DNA of 33,021 nt, from contig JABMRV010000154.1 of assembly GCA_013202285.1 (NCBI GenBank), forward strand, positions 1 to 33,021, given 5' to 3'. Within the stretch, counting starts at the first letter, position 1. Each line of letters starts with the position of its first letter. Made by a program: the position numbers and the translations under genes. Below the pieces are notes generated by a model that was given only the letters and a program-made list of their open reading frames with translations, searched no databases and was not told the origin of the DNA. The DNA comes from a bacterium. Its GTDB lineage: Bacteria > Electryoneota > AABM5-125-24 > Hatepunaeales > Hatepunaeaceae. Shown piece by piece: positions 24,926-32,104 of the stretch.

Positions 24926-25977
24926 TACTCCTCCTTTTCTGGCTTCTGTTCCGACTTCAGCCATTTCATCAGGAATTCGAACGATTTCAGGTATTCGTCA
25001 TGCTCTTTCCATTTTGTGAAATCGCCTATGCTTCGGCTGGTCAATCTTGTAGCCCAGTTATCTTCACACTCAAACACACTGTCATCAAGCCTGACAGGCA
25101 TCAGTATATCCGCTTTGCGCCTGACTTCCTCATCGAGGGTTTTATCGACTTCATACTCAACCCAGTTGCTTTGGACTGTTTTTTCTGAGAGAACCAATAT
25201 TACTTTATCCCTGTCTCGGATTTCCACATCGATGACTTTCCTCATTCGTCCGCCAATTGGCATGTCATGCGTATAAAGCCAAACCCTGACTCCCTTGTCC
25301 AGTAAATCGGCATGCAGCCTTTCAGCGAATTCCTGATCTTCATGGTAATAGCTGATGAAACAGGTGTGAAACTGGAAGGGACTGGTATCGAATAGAGATG
25401 GGAGGTAGTCAATATAGACTTCAGGCAGACCCACACCGCGTAGGAATTTTCTCGGTAGTGGTCCGGATTTCTGAAGAGTACGGAAATCGATTACACTCGG
25501 ACCAACATGAAAACATAAGTCCAGATTTATAGCATTACTAAGATCTACATCAGCAAATATGGTTTCATTAAGAAGAGCTTGTCTAAAATCAGAATCTTTA
25601 AGCTCTACTCGTGCAAGTCTCGCTCCCGGAAGGTATGCACCAAAAAGATTCGCACCTCGTAGGTTAGCACTCCAAAGATTCGCTTCCACAAGGTTTGTTT
25701 TAACGAGGCTTGCTCCCTCAAGATTTGCATACATTAGGTTCGCACCTCTAAGGTTCGCATCCTGAAGATTCGCGTTAAAAAGGTTCGCCCGCTCAAGGTT
25801 CACATTTCCAAGGTATGCACCCCAAAGGTTTGCATACCTAAGGTTCACACCACCAAGGTTCGCATCCTCAAGGTTCACACCTCTTAGTTCAGGTTGAATT
25901 CCGGGATTATCTTCCCGCCATTTATTCCAAAACTCAACTCCTAGTTTGAGTATTTCAAAATGTTTAGGCTTAACCAT
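24925..25977 (-). CDS. Pentapeptide-repeat TIR domain protein (probable NADase-type)
   Basis: The protein has 350 residues; the ATG at 25977 has AAAGGTGA upstream. Residues 31-150 are 24 uninterrupted pentapeptides of the A(N/D)LxX type (LRGAN, LQDAN), enough for about six coils of a quadrilateral beta-helix. Residues ~203-340 are a TIR domain: CFISYYHEDQEFAERLHADL (box 1), GVRVWLYTHDMPIGG, VILVLSEKTVQSNWVEYEV and ILMPVRLDD. In SARM1 the catalytic glutamate lies in a WVxxE sequence; here the same spacing gives W272, V273 and E276, so NAD+ cleavage or conversion is plausible. There is no signal peptide, so it should be cytoplasmic. Its stop overlaps the channel gene's start, which implies translational coupling. 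Pentapeptide-TIR proteins are known, but their role is unsettled. A NAD-linked immune sensor is the leading inference. Confidence 0.92.
   Translation of the reverse strand: MVKPKHFEILKLGVEFWNKWREDNPGIQPELRGVNLEDANLGGVNLRYANLWGAYLGNVNLERANLFNANLQDANLRGANLMYANLEGASLVKTNLVEANLWSANLRGANLFGAYLPGARLARVELKDSDFRQALLNETIFADVDLSNAINLDLCFHVGPSVIDFRTLQKSGPLPRKFLRGVGLPEVYIDYLPSLFDTSPFQFHTCFISYYHEDQEFAERLHADLLDKGVRVWLYTHDMPIGGRMRKVIDVEIRDRDKVILVLSEKTVQSNWVEYEVDKTLDEEVRRKADILMPVRLDDSVFECEDNWATRLTSRSIGDFTKWKEHDEYLKSFEFLMKWLKSEQKPEKEE
25528..25887 (-). repeat. 24 tandem 15-nt pentapeptide repeats in the TIR gene
   Basis: The 360-nt block encodes 24 pentapeptides with Leu or Phe at each central position. The plus strand shows recurring AAGGTTCGCA-type 15-nt units. 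An opposite-strand ORF through this block (RFAxxRFAP) is only its shadow. Confidence 0.85.
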
Positions 25978-26015
25978 TGTTCACCTTTGAATTGATTTTC
26001 AATCGTATAAGTATG

Positions 26016-26043
26016 AATATACAACAATTCCAGCGAAAATCAA
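26016..26043 (-). promoter_or_regulatory. Putative promoter for the TIR/channel gene pair
   Basis: Read on the minus strand, TTGATT (26038-26043), a 16-nt spacer and TATATT (26016-26021) form a -35/-10 pair about 40 nt upstream of the TIR start. If real, the pair can be expressed separately from the ABC, DUF1854 and small-ORF genes upstream. Confidence 0.4.
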
Positions 26044-26055
26044 CCACGAACGTGG
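26044..26055. repeat. Short perfect palindrome upstream of the TIR promoter
   Basis: CCACG-AA-CGTGG is a 5-bp inverted repeat that abuts the putative -35 element. On the minus strand it is followed by TTGATTTT. It could be an operator or a weak terminator for the small ORF upstream; the sequence cannot decide. Confidence 0.3.
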
Positions 26056-26085
26056 CGTTAGCAGCATTTCAGATGGCGACTGATT

Positions 26086-26256
26086 TCATCTCTCTTCCTC
26101 CCAATCTTTCTCATACTTCCGCTTGCGGACATACTTCGCCCTGTCGCCCATATCCGATGTGGGTTTCGGCATCGGTCGGCGCGCCATCTCCTCAGCCCGC
26201 TTGAAAGCTTTCTTCGGAGTTTTCAACGCCCGGTATTTCCTGCCTTTTTGTGTCAT
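26086..26256 (-). CDS. Small basic hypothetical protein (56 aa)
   Basis: The frame runs from ATG at 26256 to TGA at 26086. It encodes 56 residues rich in Lys and Arg, beginning MTQKGRKYRA and ending KYEKDWEEER, with two basic stretches (KTPKKAFKR and RKRKYEK). It lies 37 nt after the DUF1854 stop and 108 nt before the TIR start, on the same strand. Its ribosome binding site is weak (AGAAG next to the ATG). I do not recognise the family. The charge pattern suggests nucleic-acid or ribosome contact, which is only a guess. It is supported by its codon texture and its fit in the gap. Confidence 0.5.
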   Translation of the reverse strand: MTQKGRKYRALKTPKKAFKRAEEMARRPMPKPTSDMGDRAKYVRKRKYEKDWEEER

Positions 26257-26293
26257 TCTTCTACTTTTCTAAATGTTGTCTCTTAATGAGGCA

Positions 26294-26752
26294 TTATGAG
26301 ACGAAAGCCCAGATCAGTTTTCGACTTGACTCGTCCAGGCTGTGAGGGTCCTCGATATGGAACAGATCGCCTGCCACGTCGCGAATCAACAGTCCTCCAC
26401 CCGGCAACGACTGTGGCCAATCGTCGAGTTTGGTCTGGAAATGACGCTTACCCTGGCAGGTTTCGACATGCCAACTGCGGATCTCAAAATCCTCTTTCAG
26501 CGAGATTACACCTGTAATCTCCATTACGAATCCAGCCTCAATTAGTGCCAGTTCAAGAGCTTCACGAGACGTTTCGTCAAGATCGGTCAGATCTTCAACC
26601 AGCGCCACCTCGTTGTCTTCCTTGTCGCGCAGCGAGATATAAGACTTCGATTTGCTCCAGGGAAAGCAGCACCGCGCCTGAACCGGCGTATCGGTGTTGT
26701 CTTTACTCACCCAGAGCTTCCCGTCGCTGCGCCATTCAATTTTTAGTTGCAT
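26294..26752 (-). CDS. DUF1854 family protein (cyanophycin-metabolism-associated type)
   Basis: The protein has 152 residues, a normal length for DUF1854. Family features are FPWSKSKSYISLRDKEDNEVALVEDL near residues 30-55, the LD.TSREALELAL helix, EITGVISL, a W-VETCQGKRHF strand and the closing GLLIRDVAGDLFHIEDPHSLDESSRK. Reference databases describe this family as associated with cyanophycin metabolism together with a dedicated ABC transporter. That fits the gene immediately upstream, an ABC exporter with a long N-terminal extension. GTAAGGAT sits directly before the ATG. A 166-nt gap that contains a palindromic element separates the two genes. The molecular function is not established, and no cyanophycin synthetase or cyanophycinase is in the window. 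Confidence 0.82.
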   Translation of the reverse strand: MQLKIEWRSDGKLWVSKDNTDTPVQARCCFPWSKSKSYISLRDKEDNEVALVEDLTDLDETSREALELALIEAGFVMEITGVISLKEDFEIRSWHVETCQGKRHFQTKLDDWPQSLPGGGLLIRDVAGDLFHIEDPHSLDESSRKLIWAFVS

Positions 26753-26793
26753 ATCCTTACCGTTATTATCAAAACCGTTTTGTTGTGAACATA

Positions 26794-26906
26794 CCCTTCC
26801 CCCCCTACAGAGTAGGGGGGGATTCAGGGGGGGTTACCTCAAGAAAAATACAAACTCATAATAAGGAAACCCCCTTTTATTCCCCCTACTGCGTAGGGGG
26901 GAAAGG
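26794..26906. repeat. Double-hairpin palindromic intergenic element (MITE/REP-like)
   Basis: Two G/C-run arms, 26794-26837 and 26865-26906, are inverted copies of each other. Each arm is itself a hairpin: CCCCCCTAC-AGA-GTAGGGGGG on the left and CCCCCTAC-TGC-GTAGGGGG on the right, each followed towards the centre by a second G-run or C-run. The AT-rich centre (26838-26864) separates them. The whole fits a small palindromic repeat mobilised in trans or by a RAYT-type enzyme. It lies between the ABC and DUF1854 genes and could trim or attenuate their shared mRNA. Confidence 0.75.
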
Positions 26907-26918
26907 TGAAGAGGGTGA

Positions 26919-29204
26919 TTAGATCGCATAGCTTTCCTGCAACTCCTGCTGCATCCTCTGCAGTTTGTAGTACATGCCTTCAGAATTGTCCAGCAATTCG
27001 GCATGAGTTCCTTCTTCGGTTATCCTTCCGTCTTCGATCACCAGCAGACGGGTTGCCTTACGCAGCGTCGATAACCGGTGCGCAATGGCGAAGACCGTTC
27101 GACCGGCAATTAACCTGTCCAACGCCTCCTGGATCTTTCGCTCGGTCTCCGTGTCAACGCTGCTGGTGGCTTCGTCCAGAATCAAGATACGAGGATTGCT
27201 CAATATCGCCCTGGCAATCGAAACCCTCTGTCGTTCACCGCCCGACAGTGTGTGTCCGCGCTCGCCGATCATGGTATCGTAACCGTGCGGCAGCTTGCAG
27301 ATGAAGTCATGAGCATTGGCGATCTTAGCCGATTCGATAACCCGGCTCAGTCCCACTTCCGGCATGGCGTACCGGATGTTATCCAGTACTGGACCGTGAA
27401 ACAGGTAAGGATCCTGCAGCACCATCCCGACCTGGCGGCGGTAATGACCGGTGTCAAGGTCACGGAGGTCAACTCCATCTATCAGAATTCTGCCTCCGGA
27501 GATCTCGTAGAACCTGGCTATCAGGTTGGTGATCGTCGTCTTACCGGCGCCGGACGGTCCGACCAGACCGATCATCTCACCCGGTTTTACATCGAAGGAG
27601 ATTCCTCTGATGATCTGCCGGATACCATCATAGGCGAAAGTCACATTGTCAAACGTAACTCGCCCTTGGACAGGCTCAAGCCGGATCGATTCACGTTTGT
27701 CAACGATCTCCGGCTCGGTGTCCAGAACCTCGAAGATGCGATGCGCCGAACTGGTGGCTCGGTTCAGCATCCTCGCCATCATCCCGATTGTTTCAATAGG
27801 CTGCAAATACATTCCCATATATAGAAGGAAGGTTACGAATGTCCCGACCGTCAGACCGGCGCCGTGACCGAAGACCCTCGGCAGAGCGAAAACCCATACC
27901 AGCAGCGTCAGGATATGAACTGCCATCAGCAGGAAGGGGCAGAACCTGGTCCACACCTCGTGAATGTAGTTGAAGTGAGTAACGCAGGACATATTCCTGT
28001 CGTCAAACCTCTGTTTTTCACGATCCTCCTGATTGAACGCTTTGACAACCCTTATACCGGGAATGGTGTCGGACAGTACTGAAGTCATGTTCGACCATTT
28101 CCGCCAGGCGCTGAGGAACAGCCCTTGCATCCGGCTGCCATGTACGAAAAACATCCAGATGAACAACGGGATCGGCAGAGTCAGTATTAATCCAAGCTGC
28201 CAATCGAGTGTCATCAACACGGTTCCGAGTCCCAGCAGCATGATAACCGACAAAGAGACTTCTACCACACCGAAGGCGATGAAATCCCACAAGCGGTCAG
28301 AATCGCTGCTGACACGGCTGATGAGGCTGCCCGTCTGTCTGGTTGAATAGAAACTGAGACTGAGCTTCTGAAGATGCTCGTAGATGTCACGACGAAGATC
28401 GCCGGCGACCAGTTCGCCGAGTACCGACATCGACCTCAGCCTTACCCACATGTTCGCTGTCCGTATGATATAAGTCAACGCAAGCGCACCGATGATGACC
28501 CATGCGATTGCCATCGCCGAACCGTAGTCGAGTTCTCCTCCCTGAAACGGCTTTATCACCCGGTCTATTACATAACCGGTCAGGTAAGCTGGAAGAAGAC
28601 TGACAATAGTCATCACAATCGCCGCTGCCATTCCGAAAGAAACTCGTCTGGAATACGGCTTAAGGTATGCCATCAACCGCCAGACAACCGCCATTTTATT
28701 AGCGGCAACCGACGCCTGTGCCTCGCGGATCGAATGCGTTACCGCATTTGAATAAGCCTCATCCGGCTCTTTAGTATGCTTAACCTCATGTCCTTCAATT
28801 CTCTGCTCGATGATGAACTTGATGTTCTCCATCGCCCTCCGTTGACGGTGGGTATAGCGAAAGATTGCAAGCGGCGGTTCTCCGGGCTTCCCGAACAGCG
28901 TCATGTTGGTACAGCTCAAGCCGGGCGTCTCACGAACCTCTTCGATTTGAGAAAGCTCGATGTTATCAATTTTCTCTTCGGACTGTTCATCGTCATGAAC
29001 GATTGCCAGATTGTCGGCTCCCAGCGCAACCCAGATCCGGTTTAATTTCATCGAGGCATCGAGATCCGCCAGTGCATACAACTGCACAGGTCCGTTGTTC
29101 CAGGCTGTTTCAATCTTGTCTCGCAGATTGCCAGGCAGTTTTGCCGGTTGATCCGTGTAACGGGAGATCAGATCGAAATTACTGTGATTGCTTTTAGTCA
29201 ACAT
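26919..29204 (-). CDS. ABC exporter, fused permease and ATPase (cyanophycin-associated type)
   Basis: The protein has 761 residues; the ATG at 29204 has AAGG ~9 nt upstream. Residues 1-~165 are a soluble N-terminal extension of unclear fold, longer than in ordinary ABC exporters. Residues ~175-490 form a type 1 exporter membrane domain with about six TM segments (e.g. FGMAAAIVMTIVSLL) and the YSTRQTGSLISRVSSDSDRL coupling region. Residues ~515-750 are the nucleotide-binding domain: Walker A GPSGAGKT (549-556), VLQDPYLF Q-loop, LSGGERQ signature (653-659), Walker B ILILDEA (673-679) and H-loop His709. Motifs are complete, so it should be an active homodimer. The extension plus the adjacent DUF1854 gene match the transporter found with cyanophycin genes; its substrate is unknown. 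Expression may be controlled by the terminator-containing leader upstream. Confidence 0.9.
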   Translation of the reverse strand: MLTKSNHSNFDLISRYTDQPAKLPGNLRDKIETAWNNGPVQLYALADLDASMKLNRIWVALGADNLAIVHDDEQSEEKIDNIELSQIEEVRETPGLSCTNMTLFGKPGEPPLAIFRYTHRQRRAMENIKFIIEQRIEGHEVKHTKEPDEAYSNAVTHSIREAQASVAANKMAVVWRLMAYLKPYSRRVSFGMAAAIVMTIVSLLPAYLTGYVIDRVIKPFQGGELDYGSAMAIAWVIIGALALTYIIRTANMWVRLRSMSVLGELVAGDLRRDIYEHLQKLSLSFYSTRQTGSLISRVSSDSDRLWDFIAFGVVEVSLSVIMLLGLGTVLMTLDWQLGLILTLPIPLFIWMFFVHGSRMQGLFLSAWRKWSNMTSVLSDTIPGIRVVKAFNQEDREKQRFDDRNMSCVTHFNYIHEVWTRFCPFLLMAVHILTLLVWVFALPRVFGHGAGLTVGTFVTFLLYMGMYLQPIETIGMMARMLNRATSSAHRIFEVLDTEPEIVDKRESIRLEPVQGRVTFDNVTFAYDGIRQIIRGISFDVKPGEMIGLVGPSGAGKTTITNLIARFYEISGGRILIDGVDLRDLDTGHYRRQVGMVLQDPYLFHGPVLDNIRYAMPEVGLSRVIESAKIANAHDFICKLPHGYDTMIGERGHTLSGGERQRVSIARAILSNPRILILDEATSSVDTETERKIQEALDRLIAGRTVFAIAHRLSTLRKATRLLVIEDGRITEEGTHAELLDNSEGMYYKLQRMQQELQESYAI

Positions 29205-29246
29205 GATTTCTAACCTTACAAATTACTCAACTTCCAAATTTTACTC

Positions 29247-29280
29247 AAAAAAAATCCTTCCGAGGTCAAACCCCGGAAGG
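29247..29280 (-). terminator. Intrinsic terminator upstream of the ABC exporter gene
   Basis: On the minus strand, CCTTCCG (29274-29280 side) and CGGAAGG (29256-29262 side) form a 7-bp stem, extended by two more G-C pairs past one mismatch, with a 5-nt loop. It is followed by A and eight Us (29247-29254). This is a textbook rho-independent terminator reading towards the ABC gene, whose start lies 42 nt further on. No large minus-strand gene lies upstream of it. Confidence 0.85.
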
Positions 29281-29310
29281 CAATTCATCTCAAAAATATG
29301 CCAGGTATGG

Positions 29311-29430
29311 TTAAGGGGTCCACTCCTCTCTTGATTCTTGCGGAAGATTATCCACGTCAGTGACTGCAAAAGGCAGATTCGTGCCATTGCAGACTACACT
29401 TGAAGGAAGGATAACTGTCATCCACTTCAT
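29311..29430 (-). CDS. Possible 39-residue micro-ORF within the leader
   Basis: The frame runs from ATG at 29430 to TAA at 29311. It encodes 39 residues, beginning MKWMTVILPSS and ending ESREEWTP. It lies wholly between the strong promoter and the terminator. AGG stands ~10 nt upstream of the ATG, so the ribosome binding site is weak. I do not recognise it. It could be a leader peptide, a small secreted or precursor peptide, or chance. The proposed antiterminator segment lies inside its early codons, so its translation could affect termination. Confidence 0.35.
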   Translation of the reverse strand: MKWMTVILPSSVVCNGTNLPFAVTDVDNLPQESREEWTP

Positions 29431-29496
29431 TTAATTAAACCTGATCATTATTTATGGACTCCCTTTGGATAATGTAAAATTACCTTTGAAGTTCTC

Positions 29497-29525
29497 ATTG
29501 TAACATTTTTTCCTGTCATTGTCAA
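29497..29525 (-). promoter_or_regulatory. Near-consensus sigma-70-type promoter towards the ABC gene
   Basis: On the minus strand, TTGACA (29520-29525), exactly 17 nt of spacer and TACAAT (29497-29502) give a perfect -35 and a five-of-six -10. Transcription would begin near 29490. Confidence 0.8.
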
Positions 29526-29582
29526 GCCTGATGTAAGTATATTTCTGCTGAACATCAAAAACATGGATTAGTGAGGAATCTC

Positions 29583-32027
29583 ATGAAACATTTACATAAC
29601 TACCAGCCCCGATTATACCGTTTAATATCCCTGCTGCCGGTGATATTACTCCTGCTCTTTGCGTCTGAAGCAGTGTCGGTAGATGAGCCTCCCAAGCCCT
29701 TTATCGGTATCAATCACCAGTTGGTAAAGGAACTGCCCGCAGTCGATGATGCACCTGCAGCAAAGGCTGGTATCCGGATCACCAGCGTTCAAAAGAATAC
29801 GCCAGCTTTCAGGGCCGGGTTGTCGGCGGGGGATATTATCATCGGCGTGGACGGTTTCATGTTCGACATCGAACCGGACAGCATCCCCACCAGATTCACC
29901 GAGATACTTTACAACCTCCATCCGGGCGATCCACTGCCGATGACACTGCTGCACCTTGAGATCACCAACCGACTTCTCGTCGATGAAGATGAGGGCGATC
30001 CGAAGGAGTATATCATCGATCCCGTTAAGTTTACTGATAACCTGCCAGACGGTTCAACCCTGAATTTCACCACTCATCGTGCATGGATAGTGAAAAAACT
30101 TACGGTTATCTTGGGTGTACGCAGTGAGGTCAAGTTACCACCGATTGCGGATATTGAGACCACTGACCTCGGCAGATTGCTCACTCTCGCAGGAGCCGAA
30201 CAACCTGAATGGGAATCATGGGTCGATGAGACAGTGGATCGCTATAAACTGACAGAGGACTATCACGATCTGCGTGAACGACTGCGGAGGATTGAAGCCG
30301 GTGACGACGGCTACAGACTGCCCGCCATGGCAGCCATCCACTGCGATCCCGCATTCCTCGAAACCTATGGGAGACATTTCACCGATGGATTGATGAGAGG
30401 TGTTGAACAGAAGTCAGACTGCTCTCCAGCCTGGCTCATGTCCTCAGTTTATGTAACGGGCAATGAGATTCATTTCGACATACCGGAATTTGAACCACTC
30501 TCAAACGAAGCAGATGAAACCGGTTTCAAAACGTGGTTCGAGACTGAAATGACGTTTCTTAACCGGCAGCTTGAGAACCTGTACTCCTTCATGACTCCCG
30601 ATGATCGTTCCTTCCTGATGGATCACCGCTTCGAACTCTCCGATGCAATGTCTGAGGGAATCTACATTTCCTCCGATGAAAACCCGGAACGGCTTGAACA
30701 CAATCTCAGGACTATCGAACTCGGCTCCCGCATCGATCTCGACTCGCTTTACATGACAGCTCGTCTCATAATGCAGTTCCTGCTCGAAACCGAAGACAGG
30801 GTGTTCTCCTGGATGGAAAAACATCCTGAATCAAAATTCATTGAGACCCGGTGGGGCAAAATCGGATTCGGCAGGACGGGGCATGATCGTTGGGATAAAG
30901 CCGATTTCAAGTTCATCTATGATCCCGCGGGTGACGATTTCTATGCCGATGGAACCGGGGTTGCCGGTTCATTCGAGCAGCCGATTGCCTGGATAATCGA
31001 CAGAGAGGGAAACGACGCCTATCAATCGACCGTCGATGGCGCACAGGGAAGCGGTCTGCCCGGTGTGGGGATATTGATCGACCGATCCGGAGATGACAGC
31101 TACATCGGTTTGCGTTGGACGCAGGGAACCGGCTTCATGGGCGTCGGCATCCTGATGGATGAAGTCGGCGATGATAATTATCACGGCACGGAATACATAC
31201 AGGGCGCCGGTCTGTTCGGTCTGGGTATCCTTGCCGATATCGACGGCAACGACCGCTATAACGGTACTGTCCATGCGCAAGGGGTCGGCTTCACCAATGG
31301 GCTCGGAATGCTGATCGACTACGCAGGGGACGACAACGGTTACTGCACAGGCAAATATCCCACCAACTATGGCGATCCGGGCATCTTCGACGCCTGGGCT
31401 CAAGGCTGTGGAATGGGATTTAGAGGAATCGCCAGCGGTGGGATCGGTGTGGTTATAGATGCCGATGGCGAGGATAGATGGGAAGCCGGCAACTTCTCGC
31501 AGGGAGGCGGCTATTACTACGGATTTGGTATCTTCCGGGCAGGAGGCGACGGGAACGACACCTATATCGGATCACGCTACGGACAGGGATTCTGTGCGCA
31601 CCAGGCTGCCGGACTGTTTATCGAGGACGGTGGCGATGACTTCTACACCACCCGCCAGGGGGTGGTTACCGGTCTGGCGTGGGATGAGTGCGTCACCATC
31701 TTCATCGACGAGGGAGGAGACGACTATTACAACGGAGGCACCGGTTTCTCGCTGGGAGCAAGTGCACATAACTCCTTTTGTTTGTTCCTCGACAGGAGCG
31801 GACGGGATGAGTATAACTACAAGCCCGGTCCGGCGCGCGCCGGTGGAAACAAATATCACGGAGGATCGAGTTTCAGCCTGTTTGTGGATTTGGGAGATGA
31901 TCAGGATATTTATTCATGCGATCGCGTTCAAAACGACGTGGAGATCGTCAGACCTGAATTCGGAGTGTTCCGCGATGGAAAAGGGGAGCCGCTTATGCCG
32001 TTCGAGCGACCGGAGAAGGATGAATGA
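29583..32027 (+). CDS. Exported PDZ-domain protein with C-terminal 'GDD-Y / QG' repeat domain
   Basis: I chose the ATG at 29583 (814 residues) because GTGAGGA is well placed 6 nt upstream; a GTG four codons earlier overlaps that site. Residues 1-~31 are a signal peptide (LISLLPVILLLLF). Residues ~35-120 form a PDZ domain (FIGIN...GIRITSVQKNTPAFRAGLSAGDIIIGVDG), usually a peptide-binding module. The middle (~200-420) is mostly helical and unrecognised. Residues ~430-790 hold about 11 repeats of roughly 26 residues with the pattern D.(S/G)GDDxYxG....QGxGxxGxGILxD, Asp and Gly rich, likely a beta-solenoid or propeller that binds calcium. No protease triad is seen, so it is not an HtrA-type enzyme. 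There is no T9SS tail. A periplasmic or surface location is inferred; function is unknown. Confidence 0.88.
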   Translation: MKHLHNYQPRLYRLISLLPVILLLLFASEAVSVDEPPKPFIGINHQLVKELPAVDDAPAAKAGIRITSVQKNTPAFRAGLSAGDIIIGVDGFMFDIEPDSIPTRFTEILYNLHPGDPLPMTLLHLEITNRLLVDEDEGDPKEYIIDPVKFTDNLPDGSTLNFTTHRAWIVKKLTVILGVRSEVKLPPIADIETTDLGRLLTLAGAEQPEWESWVDETVDRYKLTEDYHDLRERLRRIEAGDDGYRLPAMAAIHCDPAFLETYGRHFTDGLMRGVEQKSDCSPAWLMSSVYVTGNEIHFDIPEFEPLSNEADETGFKTWFETEMTFLNRQLENLYSFMTPDDRSFLMDHRFELSDAMSEGIYISSDENPERLEHNLRTIELGSRIDLDSLYMTARLIMQFLLETEDRVFSWMEKHPESKFIETRWGKIGFGRTGHDRWDKADFKFIYDPAGDDFYADGTGVAGSFEQPIAWIIDREGNDAYQSTVDGAQGSGLPGVGILIDRSGDDSYIGLRWTQGTGFMGVGILMDEVGDDNYHGTEYIQGAGLFGLGILADIDGNDRYNGTVHAQGVGFTNGLGMLIDYAGDDNGYCTGKYPTNYGDPGIFDAWAQGCGMGFRGIASGGIGVVIDADGEDRWEAGNFSQGGGYYYGFGIFRAGGDGNDTYIGSRYGQGFCAHQAAGLFIEDGGDDFYTTRQGVVTGLAWDECVTIFIDEGGDDYYNGGTGFSLGASAHNSFCLFLDRSGRDEYNYKPGPARAGGNKYHGGSSFSLFVDLGDDQDIYSCDRVQNDVEIVRPEFGVFRDGKGEPLMPFERPEKDE
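30871..31940 (+). repeat. About 11 copies of a ~26-residue GDDxY/QG repeat
   Basis: Copies start with sequences such as SGDDSYIG, VGDDNYHG, DGNDRYNG, DGEDRWEAG, GDGNDTYIG, GGDDFYTT and GGDDYYNGG. They continue with QGxGxxG and close with a hydrophobic G(I/L)(L/F)xD strand. They recall RTX nonapeptides (GGxGxD) but with a longer period and a conserved aromatic after the Asp pair. Confidence 0.8.
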
Positions 32028-32104
32028 TCCCTCATACTATTGCATTCAAAGAGGAAATACAAACTGGTGGGGAGGGCAAATTAGGTTTCGTATACAGAAT
32101 TATC

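Larger units (their letters stand above)
29247..29490 (-). ncRNA. Putative leader RNA / attenuator (or small independent transcript) before the ABC gene
   Basis: A strong promoter (29497-29525) and the terminator at 29247-29280 bracket about 240 nt. The upstream segment ATCCTTCC (plus-strand complement at 29405-29412) is perfectly complementary to GGAAGGAU formed by the terminator's 3' arm and the first following base (29254-29261). It could therefore compete with the terminator stem as an antiterminator. No named riboswitch class was recognised. The rest of the 378-nt gap between the ABC and PDZ genes shows nothing else clear. A small protein-coding mRNA is the main alternative. Confidence 0.5.

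Noticed and set aside
24926-24964. Upstream ATG (24964) as the channel start
   Set aside because: It would overlap the TIR gene by 40 nt and precede the clear AAGGAGGAG site. The ATG at 24925 is better placed and begins the signal sequence directly.
25559-25765. Plus-strand ORF with RFA-type repeats
   Set aside because: It is the opposite-strand reading of the pentapeptide block in the TIR gene.
29300-29345. T-box-like AGUGGACC element before the terminator
   Set aside because: The match to the T-box core is partial, no specifier stem was seen, and the downstream gene is not an aminoacyl-tRNA synthetase or amino-acid gene.
29571-29582. GTG at 29571 as start of the PDZ protein
   Set aside because: The GTG is part of the GTGAGGA ribosome binding site serving the ATG at 29583.
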